A stretch of DNA of 64,000 bases from Aldehydirespirator sp965221215 (GTDB lineage: Bacteria > Actinomycetota > Acidimicrobiia > Acidimicrobiales > Aldehydirespiratoraceae), in NCBI GenBank assembly GCA_965221215.1, contig OZ244872.1, forward strand, positions 2,108,001 to 2,172,000, given 5' to 3'. A program made the translations under genes and the position numbers. This document shows, in pieces, positions 41,044-50,400 of the stretch. The notes below the pieces were generated by a model. That model was not told the origin of the DNA, did not search any database, and worked only from the letters and a program-made list of their open reading frames with translations. Positions within the stretch are counted from its first letter, which is position 1. Each line of letters begins with the position of its first letter.

Positions 41044-41083
41044 CTATAGCCTCGGTTTGCGAATATCGTAAAGTTAGCCTAAC
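41044..41083 (-). promoter_or_regulatory. Iron box and -10 element of the ferric transporter
   Basis: GTTAGCCTAAC at 41073-41083 equals the central 11 bp of the DtxR/IdeR consensus. On the minus strand TATAGT lies at 41044-41049, a good -10 for fbpA, whose ATG is at 41034; the box would then cover the -35 region. The same site is at the edge of a plus-strand mini-ORF (ATG 41085), so it may also act on the glycosyltransferase fusion gene. Confidence 0.7.
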
Positions 41084-41084
41084 C

Positions 41085-41153
41085 ATGCTGGGAACCCCGC
41101 CCTCCACAATCCGAGCACGCCCCGGACCGCCCGCAAGACGATGGCCGACCTAA
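41085..41153 (+). CDS. 22-residue upstream ORF echoing the next gene's start
   Basis: ATG 41085 directly follows the iron box and opens a 22-codon frame ending TAA at 41151, eight bases before the ATG of the fusion gene. It contains STIRAR, as does the fusion gene's N terminus (MNLLSTIRARLP), and the 15 bp CTCCACAATCCGAGC occurs in both (41102-41116 and 41171-41185). It looks like a duplicated gene head. Whether it is translated is unknown. Confidence 0.45.
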   Translation: MLGTPPSTIRARPGPPARRWPT

Positions 41154-41160
41154 CCACACC

Positions 41161-42945
41161 ATGAACCTGCTCTCCACAATCCGAGCGCGGCTGCCCCGCG
41201 GCGCGGCGGTGACGCTCGTTGCGGCGGTCACCGGCTTGGCCGCGGTCGCGGTGGTGACCACCGTGGACGCCGAGGCGCTGGGGCGGGCCGCCCGGACAGC
41301 CCAGAGCGAGCCGCTGCGGGTGCTGGCCGCGCTGGCGGCGTTCGGCTTCGCCTTCCCGCTGCGGGCCGCAGCCTGGCGGCGGGTCCTGCCCGGACTCGGG
41401 TTCGGGCACTCCCTGGCGGGCATCCATCTGGCGCTGGGCGGCAACCACCTGCTGCCGCTGCGCCTCGGCGAGCCGCTGCGGGTGGTGAGCGTGGTGCGCA
41501 GAGCCGGAGTGGACTTCGAGTCCGCCACCGCCTCCACGGTGGCGTTGCGCTCGGCCGACTTCATCGCGGTGATCGGGCTTGGGTTGGTGGCCGGCCCCGC
41601 CGCGCTGGCGGGCCTGGCCGGATGGGGAGGATGGCTGGTCATGGCCGCGGTAGTCGCCGCGTCAGCCGCGGCCTGGCTGTGGCTGCGCCGTCTTGCAGGA
41701 CCAGGCAACGACGAGCACACGCCCCACTCCGGCATGCACCCGCCCCACACCGATGCGCTCGAACCGGCCGGAACCCGCCCGGGCGTGCGCATGCCCGGCC
41801 CGGCGGCGCTCGGGCTGTCGGCAGCCGCCTGGCTGGCAGAGGCGGTGCTGGTGTGGCAGGCCGCCCATTGGGCCGGCTTGGAGATCGGCTATGCGCAAGC
41901 GCTCGGTGTGACGGCCGTGTCGGTTGCGGCCCAGATCGCGGCGATCGCTCCCGGCGGCTTCGGAACCTACGAGGCAGCCGCGGTGGGCGCCTACGTCGCT
42001 CTCGGACACGATGCGGGCGACGCGCTGGTGGCCGCGCTGGGGGCCCACGCCCTGAAGACCGCCTACTCGTTGGCCGCGGGCGCTGTCGCCATGGCCGCAC
42101 CCAGCCCCAGCCTGGCCGGAAGGCTCCGCCTGCACCGACCAGCCGGCCCGCCGCCCCACGCACCCGCCTCGGGGCAGGCCGGCCGAATATCGCCGACCGG
42201 GGCGCTAACGGCAGCACATCCGACTGCACCCCACCCGGCCGCGGCGGAGCAGTCTGGGACGATCGTGTTGTTCATGCCGGCCCACAACGAGGAGGAGTCG
42301 GTCGGAGCCTGCGTGCGCCGGGCGCCCGCCGCGGTGCTGGGCCGACCGGTGGAGGTGCTGGTGATGGACGACGGCTCCACCGACGCAACCGCACATGTGG
42401 CCGCCGCGGCGGGCGCAGAGGTGATCAGCCTGCCCACCAACCGGGGGTTGGGCGCGGCCGTGAGGCTGGGCCTGGCCGAGGCGGTGGACCGGGGGGCGGC
42501 TGCGGTGGCGTTCTGCGACGCCGACGGCGAGTACCCGCCCGAGGAACTGGCGACCCTGATCGCTCCGATACTCGCCGACGAGGCCGACTATGTGGCCGGC
42601 AGCCGCTTCCTGGGTCGGATCCACCACATGAGGCCCCACCGCCGTCTGGGGAACCTGGTCCTCACCCGGGCCCTGTCGATCGTGGCCCGCCGCAAGATCA
42701 CCGACGGGCAGACCGGCTACCGCGCCTTCTCGGCTCGCGCCGCGGCCCACGCCGAGATAATCCACGACTACAACTATGCGCAGGTGCTGACCCTCGACCT
42801 GCTGGCCAAGGGCTACCGGTACGCGGAGGTGCCGATCAGCTACCGCTTCCGCACCACGGGCCAGAGTTTCGTGAAACTGGGCCACTATCTGCGAAACGTC
42901 GTGCCCGCCGTCTACCGGGAACTGAACTCGGTGGCGCCAACCTGA
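41161..42945 (+). CDS. Fusion of a flippase-like membrane domain with a family 2 glycosyltransferase
   Basis: A 594-residue protein. Residues 1-310 have about eight membrane helices with the UPF0104/lysylphosphatidylglycerol-synthetase transmembrane pattern (RLGEPLRVVSVVRR; IAPGGFGTYEAAAVG). A Pro/Ala-rich linker spans about 315-360. Residues 360-590 are a GT2 domain: LFMPAHNEEESV, MDDGSTDATAH, FCDADGEYPPEEL, and ITDGQTGYRAFS, as in dolichyl-/polyprenyl-phosphate sugar transferases. Together they suggest making and moving a lipid-linked sugar. It lies downstream of an iron box and a mini-ORF. Confidence 0.86.
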   Translation: MNLLSTIRARLPRGAAVTLVAAVTGLAAVAVVTTVDAEALGRAARTAQSEPLRVLAALAAFGFAFPLRAAAWRRVLPGLGFGHSLAGIHLALGGNHLLPLRLGEPLRVVSVVRRAGVDFESATASTVALRSADFIAVIGLGLVAGPAALAGLAGWGGWLVMAAVVAASAAAWLWLRRLAGPGNDEHTPHSGMHPPHTDALEPAGTRPGVRMPGPAALGLSAAAWLAEAVLVWQAAHWAGLEIGYAQALGVTAVSVAAQIAAIAPGGFGTYEAAAVGAYVALGHDAGDALVAALGAHALKTAYSLAAGAVAMAAPSPSLAGRLRLHRPAGPPPHAPASGQAGRISPTGALTAAHPTAPHPAAAEQSGTIVLFMPAHNEEESVGACVRRAPAAVLGRPVEVLVMDDGSTDATAHVAAAAGAEVISLPTNRGLGAAVRLGLAEAVDRGAAAVAFCDADGEYPPEELATLIAPILADEADYVAGSRFLGRIHHMRPHRRLGNLVLTRALSIVARRKITDGQTGYRAFSARAAAHAEIIHDYNYAQVLTLDLLAKGYRYAEVPISYRFRTTGQSFVKLGHYLRNVVPAVYRELNSVAPT

Positions 42946-42993
42946 CATGAGCCTGCACTGATAGGCCGGATTAGCTGAAGTTGGCGATTGGTG

Positions 42994-43009
42994 TTAGGTA
43001 TGCCTATTA
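42994..43009 (+). promoter_or_regulatory. DtxR/IdeR-like iron box upstream of the FEA1-like gene
   Basis: TTAGGTATGCCTATTA lies 30 bp before the ATG at 43040. It shares the exact 11-mer AGGTATGCCTA with the box at 35764-35774. A further TTAGGC half-site follows at 43017. An iron-loaded repressor bound here would block a promoter whose -10 falls in or next to the box. Confidence 0.65.
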
Positions 43010-43039
43010 TTACCGCTTAGGCCCACGAAAGGACTAGCC

Positions 43040-44296
43040 ATGCACCGCTTCCCCTCCCGCCTCCTCGCCATAGCTGCCCTCGCGGTGGCTGTCATCGCCG
43101 CCTCGTGCAGCGACGACGACGGCGCCACCGTCCGCGAGATCAACGACGGCTCGGAGTCGGTCTCCGCATCCGGATCCGGCTCGGGATCAGCCAGCGGCTC
43201 CGGCAGCGCCAGCGCCAGCGGCTCAGCATCGGCGACCGCCACTGGATCTGCCTCGGCGTCGGGCTCGGCCAGCGGCTCGGCGTCAGCCAGCGGCAGCGCG
43301 TCGGCCAGCGGCTCGGCGTCGGCGCCTGCGAGCGGCGACTCGTCCGCCACTGCGGGCGACGGAGGCTACGAGTACGCATCCAACGTCGACTCGCACCGGC
43401 TGGTGGTGGCCGACATCTGCGGCATCGGCGACCTGCTCGACGCCGGCGACTTCGCAGCCGTCGAAGCCATCTACCGCAACGGCGAGCACTCGGTGAAGAG
43501 CGACGGGTCGATCCGCACCATCGGCGGCTTCGCTGCCCGCGACGACCGCAGCCACGGCCTCAACGACTACTACGGCACATCCGCCCCGCTTGACGAGTTC
43601 GTCACCGCCGCACTGGCGGGAACCGGGATGTTTGCGGGGCAGAGCGACGCGGTGCGGGGCCAGGGTGCGGAGAAGGGCATCCAGAACCAGGTGATGGTGG
43701 CCTGGACGGTGCACGAGCTCAACGCCGCTCTCGCCAAGGCCGCCGACGGCAACTTCGATGTGGCCAGCGGTGCGGTGCACAACTGGGACGAGGGCTGGGC
43801 CTTCTTCCACGGGGCCGAGCCGGGCTGCGCTCCCTACGCCACCGGCAACAAGCGGGCCGGCAACTTCGGAACAACCGGCGCCGACGGCGAGACCGCTCTG
43901 GCCAACGAAGCGATCCTGGCCGCCATGATCGAGGGCCGCGACGCCCTGGTCTCCGGTGACGCGGCCACCGCCGAGGCGGCCGCGGCCGAGGTCATCCGCA
44001 ACGTGGCCATCACCTATTCGCAGGCCGCCATCCGCTACGCCAGCCTCATTGAGGGCGACTTGGCCGACGGCAACGACGCCAAGGCCAAGGAGCATCAGGC
44101 TGAGGGTCTGGCCTTCTGGCGCGTGGTGGAGGCCTACATGGTTCCCGCGGGCGCCGACGCCGCCGCCCTGGACGCCATCTTCAATCTGGACAATCCCCCG
44201 GGTGCCAACGGGTACGGCGCTGAGGTGCGCGCCGCGCTGGCGCCCGCGTGGGACGCCCTGGGCATCGCCGCGAGCGACATCGGCTCCCTTCAATAG
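43040..44296 (+). CDS. Secreted iron-assimilation (FEA1-like) lipoprotein
   Basis: A 418-residue protein. A signal peptide ends AVIAASC (Cys 23). Residues 38-104 are a Ser/Gly/Ala repeat tether. The rest (110-418) is one mostly helical domain with SIRTIGGFAARDD, VTAALAGTGMFAGQSD, HNWDEGWAFFHG and KEHQAEGLAFWRVVEAY. From memory this resembles the low-iron-inducible FEA1 proteins of green algae; I could not check it. HNWDEGWAFF and HQAEGLAFW look like two related half-sites with acidic and His residues. AAAGGA lies 6 nt before the ATG. The iron box upstream fits a role in iron capture with the ferric transporter. Confidence 0.62.
   Translation: MHRFPSRLLAIAALAVAVIAASCSDDDGATVREINDGSESVSASGSGSGSASGSGSASASGSASATATGSASASGSASGSASASGSASASGSASAPASGDSSATAGDGGYEYASNVDSHRLVVADICGIGDLLDAGDFAAVEAIYRNGEHSVKSDGSIRTIGGFAARDDRSHGLNDYYGTSAPLDEFVTAALAGTGMFAGQSDAVRGQGAEKGIQNQVMVAWTVHELNAALAKAADGNFDVASGAVHNWDEGWAFFHGAEPGCAPYATGNKRAGNFGTTGADGETALANEAILAAMIEGRDALVSGDAATAEAAAAEVIRNVAITYSQAAIRYASLIEGDLADGNDAKAKEHQAEGLAFWRVVEAYMVPAGADAAALDAIFNLDNPPGANGYGAEVRAALAPAWDALGIAASDIGSLQ
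43151..43351 (+). repeat. Ser-Gly-Ala tandem-repeat region in the FEA1-like gene
   Basis: About 67 codons encode alternating Ser, Gly and Ala (SASGSGSGSAS type) from repeated GGCAGC/GCGTCG units. The product is a flexible tether between the lipid anchor and the folded domain. It parallels the Pro-Glu tether of the sugar-binding lipoprotein, but with a different composition. Confidence 0.8.
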
Positions 44297-44312
44297 TCGC
44301 GAACCCAGGGCG

Positions 44313-44350
44313 CGGCGTCCCGCCCTCTTATGCGCTCCGCCGGGACGCCG
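44313..44350. terminator. Hairpin between the convergent FEA1-like and alr genes
   Basis: CGGCGTCCCG (44313-44322) and CGGGACGCCG (44341-44350) are perfect 10-bp complements with an 18-nt loop. It lies 17 bp after the FEA1-like stop and downstream of alr on the other strand, the place for a two-way terminator. No T-run is present. Confidence 0.65.
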
Positions 44351-44433
44351 AACTCTCGCAGCCTCGCTGCGCTCACTCGTGCACCATGGTGGTGTCGGTG
44401 GCTGTGGTGGCTGTTGATGCGCCCTTGGGCGGA

Positions 44434-45612
44434 CTAGACCTGGACTCGGGGTACTCGGGCCGAGATCGAGGTGACGATCTCGTAGGCGATGGTGCCGAGT
44501 CGTTCGGCGATCTCGGTGGCGGTGATGTGCTCCGCGCCTTGGCGGCCGATCAGCACCACCTCATCGCCGATCGCGGCCTCTTCGGCGACCGGGGAGGCGA
44601 GGGCAACCATTAGCTGGTCCATGGTCACGGCGCCCACGATGCGGCATCGGTGGCCCCGCACAAGCACCTCGACTCCCGCTGAGCCGCTGTCGCGGCGGAT
44701 GCCGTCGGCGTATCCGATGGCGGCGGTGGCTATCCGGGTGGGCTCGTCGGCCCACCAGCGCCGACCGTACGACACGCTCTCACCGGACGCCACCGTCCGA
44801 AGCGCGGTGATGCGAGACACCAGTTCAAGGGCCGGTTGGAGCGGCACAATGTCGGCCAGTTCCGGCGCGGGCGGGACGCCGTAGACGGCGATGCCGGCCC
44901 GGACCATGTCCCGGCGCGCCGCGGGATGGGCCAGCAGTCCGGCCGAGTTGGCCGCATGCACAAACAAAGGGCCGACGCCGCTCTCGCGCAGACGGGTGAC
45001 GGCGGAATCGAATCGGGTCAACTGCTCGGCTGTGAACGGATCGTCCGGGACGTCGGCCACGGCGAGATGGGTCCACACACCTTCGAGGCGGAGCCGGCGC
45101 CCGGCCGCTCGCAGGGCTGCGGTCGCCGCGTCGAGCTCGGACGGGAGCGCGCCCATGCGGTGCATGCCGGTGTCCACCTTGAGGTGGACGGCACGGGCGG
45201 GTCCCGGCGCGGCGGCCAGCGCCTCGATGCCCGCGGTCGAAGCCACCGTGAACCGGATCCGTTCGCCACAGCACAGCGATGCGTCGGCCACGAGTGTGGG
45301 CGCGACCTCCGACAATACGAGCACCGGCGCGTCGCTGCCGACGCTCTCGGCGGCCTCGGCCGCTTCGAGGGCTTCGGGGATCGTGGCCACTCCCAGCCAG
45401 GACGCGCCCCCCGCCAGCGCGGCACGGGCCGCGGTGACGGCACCGTGGCCATAGCCGTCGGCCTTGACCACCGCGCACAGGGCTGCGTCGCCCGCCAGCT
45501 CGGCCAGACACCGAACGTTGGCCTCGATGGCAGTGCCGCGAACCCTGACCAGGCGCGCCGTCAGCTTTGGGATGCCGACCCCCGACCCGAGCGACCCCAC
45601 TGACTTGTTCAC
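44434..45612 (-). CDS. alr: Alanine racemase
   Basis: A 392-residue fold type III PLP enzyme making D-alanine for peptidoglycan. AVVKADGYGHGAV carries the PLP lysine, HLKVDTGMHRMG the barrel phosphate region, VHAANSAG and AIGYADGIRR the catalytic Tyr, and VTMDQLMV the C-terminal domain motif. It lies after the nnr gene in the same order as in other actinobacteria. GTG 45612 overlaps the nnr stop (GTGA). Confidence 0.95.
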   Translation of the reverse strand: MNKSVGSLGSGVGIPKLTARLVRVRGTAIEANVRCLAELAGDAALCAVVKADGYGHGAVTAARAALAGGASWLGVATIPEALEAAEAAESVGSDAPVLVLSEVAPTLVADASLCCGERIRFTVASTAGIEALAAAPGPARAVHLKVDTGMHRMGALPSELDAATAALRAAGRRLRLEGVWTHLAVADVPDDPFTAEQLTRFDSAVTRLRESGVGPLFVHAANSAGLLAHPAARRDMVRAGIAVYGVPPAPELADIVPLQPALELVSRITALRTVASGESVSYGRRWWADEPTRIATAAIGYADGIRRDSGSAGVEVLVRGHRCRIVGAVTMDQLMVALASPVAEEAAIGDEVVLIGRQGAEHITATEIAERLGTIAYEIVTSISARVPRVQV

Positions 45613-46958
45613 GGCGTGACGGTGGGCAGAGCGGCGAGCAGGTCGCCGGCCATTAGGCAAGGGCCGGGAATTGCTGATGCAGCCCGGCCGTGAAGGTGGG
45701 CGGCCTCGGCCACCCGGTCGATCAGGCGTTCGGGGCCGAAGGCGGCCATCCGGCCGGCGATCATGCCGGTGAGAACATCGCCGGTGCCCGCGGTGGCCAG
45801 GCGGGCATCACCGCTGGAGATGATCCTGACCCGCCCATCGGCGTCGGCCACCACGGTGGGTCCTCCCTTGAGCAGCACCACAGCGTCCAGCCTTGCCGCG
45901 GCTTGCTTGGCCGCGGCAATCCGGTCGGGGCCGGGCGGGGCCGACATCAGCGCTTCGAACTCGCCGTCGTGCGGTGTCAACACCAGAGGCGACGAACCGC
46001 CGCGGCGCTGATCCAGCATCTCGGCCACTGCGGGGTCGCGCAGCAGGCGCAGACCGTCGGCGTCCACCACCGTCGGCAAGTTCAACGCCAGCGCAGCGGC
46101 GAGGCGGGCCGCAGCCTGCTCGTCGGTGCCCAGCCCCGGTCCCGCCGCGCACACCTTGAAGCGGTCGGCGTCCACCGTCAGGGGCGGCTCGGATCGAACC
46201 ACCTCCACCGGCCATGCCGTCCCGGCCGAGGCCGGCGAACTGAGGTGGACCATGCGAGCTCCGCTGCGCAGCGCCGCGGAGCAGGCCAGCGACGCGGCCC
46301 CGCCCATGCCGGGAGAGCCCGCCACCACCAGCACGGCCCCATCCCACTTGTGGGTGGCGCCCGTGCCTGCGGGCAGCGCCTCGACATCGGCGTCGGTGAA
46401 CAGTGCGCAGGCGTCTCCATCGGCATCACTGACGGCAAGGCCGATATCGGCGACGGTGGTGGTGCCACAGACGGCGGGACCCTTGCCGAACAGCAGGCCC
46501 GGCTTGAGCGCCGCGAACGTGACCGTGCGCTGCGCCGCCCACACCGGTTCGCCCAGCACCTCGCCAGTGAGCCCGTCGAGTCCGCTGGGTATGTCGACGG
46601 CCAGCACCGGCGCGTCGAGGCGACCACGCTGGGGCGGAGCATGGGGCCGGGAAAGCCCGGTGCCGAAGGCCGCGTCGATGTAGAGATCTGCCGACGGCAG
46701 GGTCTCGGGACCGTCGGCGACGGAGACCACCCGCACCCTCACCCCGCCGCGCCGGAGCCGGCGGGCCGCGGCCCGGCCGTCGGCACCGTTGTTGCCGGGG
46801 CCGGCCAGCACCACAACCCGGCGCCCGTACCGCCCACCCATCATCTCGACCGCAGCCCGAGCCACCGCCGCTGCGGCCCGCTCGATCAACACATCAACCG
46901 GTTCGGGAGCGGCCGCATCAATCTCAGCCATCCGAGCCGGGGCGACAATCGGAATCAT
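45609..46958 (-). CDS. nnr: Bifunctional NAD(P)HX epimerase/dehydratase
   Basis: A 449-residue repair enzyme. Residues 1-195 are the epimerase (YjeF-N) domain, with VLAGPGNNGADGRAAARRL and AVDIPSGLDG. Residues 200-449 are the ribokinase-like dehydratase, with VAGSPGMGGAASL, LVLTPHDGEFEAL and the ATP-site GDARLATAGTGDVLTGMIAG. It restores damaged hydrated NADH and NADPH. The N-terminal domain is shorter than usual by about 20 residues. ATG 46958 overlaps the acpS stop (ATGA) and the end overlaps alr. Confidence 0.94.
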   Translation of the reverse strand: MIPIVAPARMAEIDAAAPEPVDVLIERAAAAVARAAVEMMGGRYGRRVVVLAGPGNNGADGRAAARRLRRGGVRVRVVSVADGPETLPSADLYIDAAFGTGLSRPHAPPQRGRLDAPVLAVDIPSGLDGLTGEVLGEPVWAAQRTVTFAALKPGLLFGKGPAVCGTTTVADIGLAVSDADGDACALFTDADVEALPAGTGATHKWDGAVLVVAGSPGMGGAASLACSAALRSGARMVHLSSPASAGTAWPVEVVRSEPPLTVDADRFKVCAAGPGLGTDEQAAARLAAALALNLPTVVDADGLRLLRDPAVAEMLDQRRGGSSPLVLTPHDGEFEALMSAPPGPDRIAAAKQAAARLDAVVLLKGGPTVVADADGRVRIISSGDARLATAGTGDVLTGMIAGRMAAFGPERLIDRVAEAAHLHGRAASAIPGPCLMAGDLLAALPTVTP

Positions 46959-47362
46959 CGAGCCAGTGCTACGACGGTGGCCTGGGCTAGAGCGTCGGTG
47001 TGGGACAGCGAGACGAGCCAGCGGCCGATGCCGTGGTCCGCGGCGGTGGAACGGGCGTCGCCGTGCAGCACGAGTTCGGGGCGGCCGTCGTCGTCTCGGA
47101 CCACCTCGATCTCGGCCATGCGCATGCCCCCCAGGCCGCAGCCGAGAGCCTTGAGGGCTGCCTCCTTGGCCGCGAACCGTGCTGCCAGCCGGGCGGCCGG
47201 ATCGGACGCCCGCTCGGCGTAGGTTCGCTCACCAGCGGTGAACAGCCGGTCAGCCACCGAGGGTCGCCTCTGGAGCACGGTGCGGAACCGGTCGATGTCG
47301 ACCAGGTCGGTGCCGATCCCCACCACCCCGGCATCGGACAAGCCCCTGATGCCCTCGGTCAC
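46955..47362 (-). CDS. acpS: Holo-[acyl-carrier-protein] synthase AcpS
   Basis: A 135-residue phosphopantetheinyl transferase that activates ACP. VVGIGTDLVDIDRF carries the Mg-binding Asp, and RFAAKEAALKALG the Glu and Lys of the second site. SLSHTDALAQATVVA closes the domain. The length is usual for the AcpS trimer type. It lies between the glmS-like gene and nnr, the actinobacterial order, and overlaps nnr by 4 bp. Confidence 0.94.
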   Translation of the reverse strand: MTEGIRGLSDAGVVGIGTDLVDIDRFRTVLQRRPSVADRLFTAGERTYAERASDPAARLAARFAAKEAALKALGCGLGGMRMAEIEVVRDDDGRPELVLHGDARSTAADHGIGRWLVSLSHTDALAQATVVALAR

Positions 47363-47437
47363 TCGCCCAACGATACCGATGCGCCCAGTGTGATCTCGCC
47401 GTTCCAGATTGACGGCGGCGCGTGTCGCTCCCGTGGT

Positions 47438-50400
47438 TCAGGTTCGCCAGTGGTCGGCCACGTCTCCGATGGGGGCTGTGAGCAGATCGACCACCGCTAT
47501 CTCGGCCAAGCGGTCCTCGTCGAAGGCGGGCTCGGTCTCGGTGACCGCGTCTCGCAGCTCCGAGAGGCGGTTGCGGTACCCCTGCATCACGCTGCGAGCC
47601 GCCGCCGCGGGCAGGAGGTCCTCGAATCGGACGTGCAGCAGGGTGATCCCCACCGCGGCGCCGGCGGCAACCTCGGGGACGAACACAACCGTGCGCCCGT
47701 CGTGGCGTCCCCGAGCGGCCAGCACCCGACGCTCCACTGCCACACGGCGCTTGCTTCCGGTCAACGAAGGAGCGGCGAGCGTGCGCGAGGCAATGCTGGT
47801 GGCGATGCCGCCCTGGGCGACCACGGCGATCTTCTCGGGTCCGTCGAGCCGGTAGCGGGTGTGACCCTGCACTTCGGCCACCGCCGGACTGAGATCGGCC
47901 AGAGCCCGGACAGTGGAGTAGGAGAGGCTGTCGCGGGGCGCGCCCGCGGCGAGCGCGGCCCGGATCAGCCGCGCCTCCAACAGCGTCTGGTCGGAGCGGG
48001 AGATGCCGACGGTGACCGTCTTGGCCTGGTGGCGGATGGCGTCCACCGGGCGGGTCAGCTCGTCGATCCCGACGCTCAGGGCGGCTTCGAGGTCGTCGAT
48101 CACCGCGGCGGGGGTGCCGACTCGGCCCAGCTCCAGTTCATATCCGTCCAGCGGGGCCAGCCCGGTGGCGTAGCGCATCAGCGTGACGATGCGCACCGCG
48201 GTGGATGCCTCGAGATGTCCGTTGTAGTCGCCTCGCCCCAAACCGGCCGTGAAGGCGGCGCCGGCCTGCTGCAACGCGGGCCCGGCCAGGCTCAGAACCT
48301 CTTCGGCGGTGGCGTCGGTGCGGGCGGCTGCGGCCTCGACGGCGGCGCGGGCCTCTCGCAGAGGCTGCGCCCCGGCGTCGATGGCCAGCGCGGCCTCGTA
48401 ACCGAAGAGGTGGCCCACCATGGTGGCGGGCAGGAAGGCCAACCGGGGGTCAACCCGCGGCACACACAGCACTGCCGAAGCCCCCTCGAAGCGGGTGTCG
48501 CCGTCGTCGGCCACCACTACCGGGGCGGCCCGGTGGGCGCCGAAGATGGCCACCTCCTTGGCCACATCGTCGGCCACCGAGCCCGACAGGCCTGCCGCGC
48601 ACACCAGCACCAGGGGCTCGGCCGACAGGTCGATGTGCTTCTTGTCCTCGGTGGCGTCGCTGGAGATCGACATGTAGCACAGCTCCGAGAGCTTGATGCG
48701 CACCTCGCGGGCCGCCACCTGGTTGGGGCCGTTGCCGACAACGGCCCAGTGGCGCCGGACCGGCGCAAGGCTGCGGGCCGCCTCAGCAATGCCGTCGCGC
48801 CGCTCAAGCACCGTCTGCAGCACCTCAGGCATGGCCCGCAGCGATTCGAGGAGGCTGCGGCGCGACTCAGCGCCCCGGTCTCCTGCTGCCTCGCCCGCAC
48901 CGACTGAGCACGGCGCTGGGACGGCATCGCCCGCCACCTCGCTCGCGAAGGCCACGGCCAGAAGGCAGCCCGCGGCCACCTGGGAGTAGAACGCCTTGGT
49001 GGAGGCGACGCTCATCTCCACGTCTCGGCCGTCGGAGGTATAGAACACGCCGTCGGCCCGCTCGGCGAGGTCGCTGTTGCGGCGGTTGACGACGGCCACC
49101 ACCGCGGCGCCTCTGGCCCGCACCAGGTCGACGGTGCGGTTGGTGTCGGTGGTGGTGCCCGACTGCGAGATGGCCACCACCAGCGTGTCGGACATGTCCA
49201 CCTTCAGGTGGAAGGCCGACAGCTCGGTGGCGGGCAGTGCCGCCACATCGAGCGATCCGGCCCCCTCCGCGTCGGCCAGCAGGGTCCGCAGACAGCGGGC
49301 GAAGCTCTCCCCCGCCACCGCCGCGGTGCCCTGGCCGATGGCCAGCACCGTCGACACCGACCCGTCCCGCAGCCCGGCCCTCACCGCGGTGGGCAGCGTC
49401 TCACCGCCGATGGCCAGGCCGGGACCGTCGGCGGTGTCGATGATTCGGCCTCGCAGCGTCTTGCGGAACGACGCGGGCGCCTCGCCGATCTCCTTGAGCA
49501 AGTAGTGGCGATGGTCGCCGCGATCGATGTCGCGGGTGGTGATGGACGCGGTCGAGAGCTCGCCGGGGGCAACCGGCAGCGGCGCCCCGTCGTAGGACTG
49601 GCGGACCAGGCCCTCGATGAGGCCGGCCCGGCTGCCGTCGAGCTCGACGATCTGGCCCCTGGCATCGGCGTCGCCGGCGACGTTCTCGCCGTCCATGCGC
49701 AGGTAGCGGGAGGTCTCCTCCACCACCCCGTAGGGCTCGCTGGCCACAATGAACGTGTCGACGGCGAGTCCGACGTAGAGGGCCTGGCCGCTGCCCCGCA
49801 GCGCCAGCTGCAGGCGGTCGGGCGAGCCGGCGGTGCAGACGGCCACCGCCACCGAGCCCTCGCACTCGGCCACGGTGCGCCGAAACGCCTCAGCGGGCGG
49901 CAGACCGGCAGCCAGGCGGCGGCCCATCAGCGCGGGCACGGTCTTGGAGTCGGTGGTGATGGCGGGCGGCACCCGGACCCCGGCCGCGGCGAACAGCTCG
50001 GCGTAGTTGTCCACATCGCCATTGACAGCGCCGACCACGTAGGGCGGATCCTCGCCGAGCACCTCGCTGTTGAGCGGATGGGCGTTCGCCTCGGAGATGA
50101 TGCCGACGGAGGCCCAGCGGGTGTGGGCCAGCACCAGCACGCGGGCCCCCGCGGAGGCCAGCGCCGCGGCCAGCAGCCGGTCGGAGGCGACCGCGGCCCG
50201 CAACGCGGCGGTGTTGTCGCCCAGCTCGCCGATCTCGGCCGCCGTCTTGTACACGATGCCGAGAACGCCATCCACGAGGCGCACCGAGCCGGCGCCGAAC
50301 GACGGGTCGTGGCCGCGTCTGTCGATGGCCGCAGCCACTGCGGGATCGTCGCGGTCGAGTCCGTGGCCGCTGATCAGCAGATGCAGCCCGGCCGAATCGC

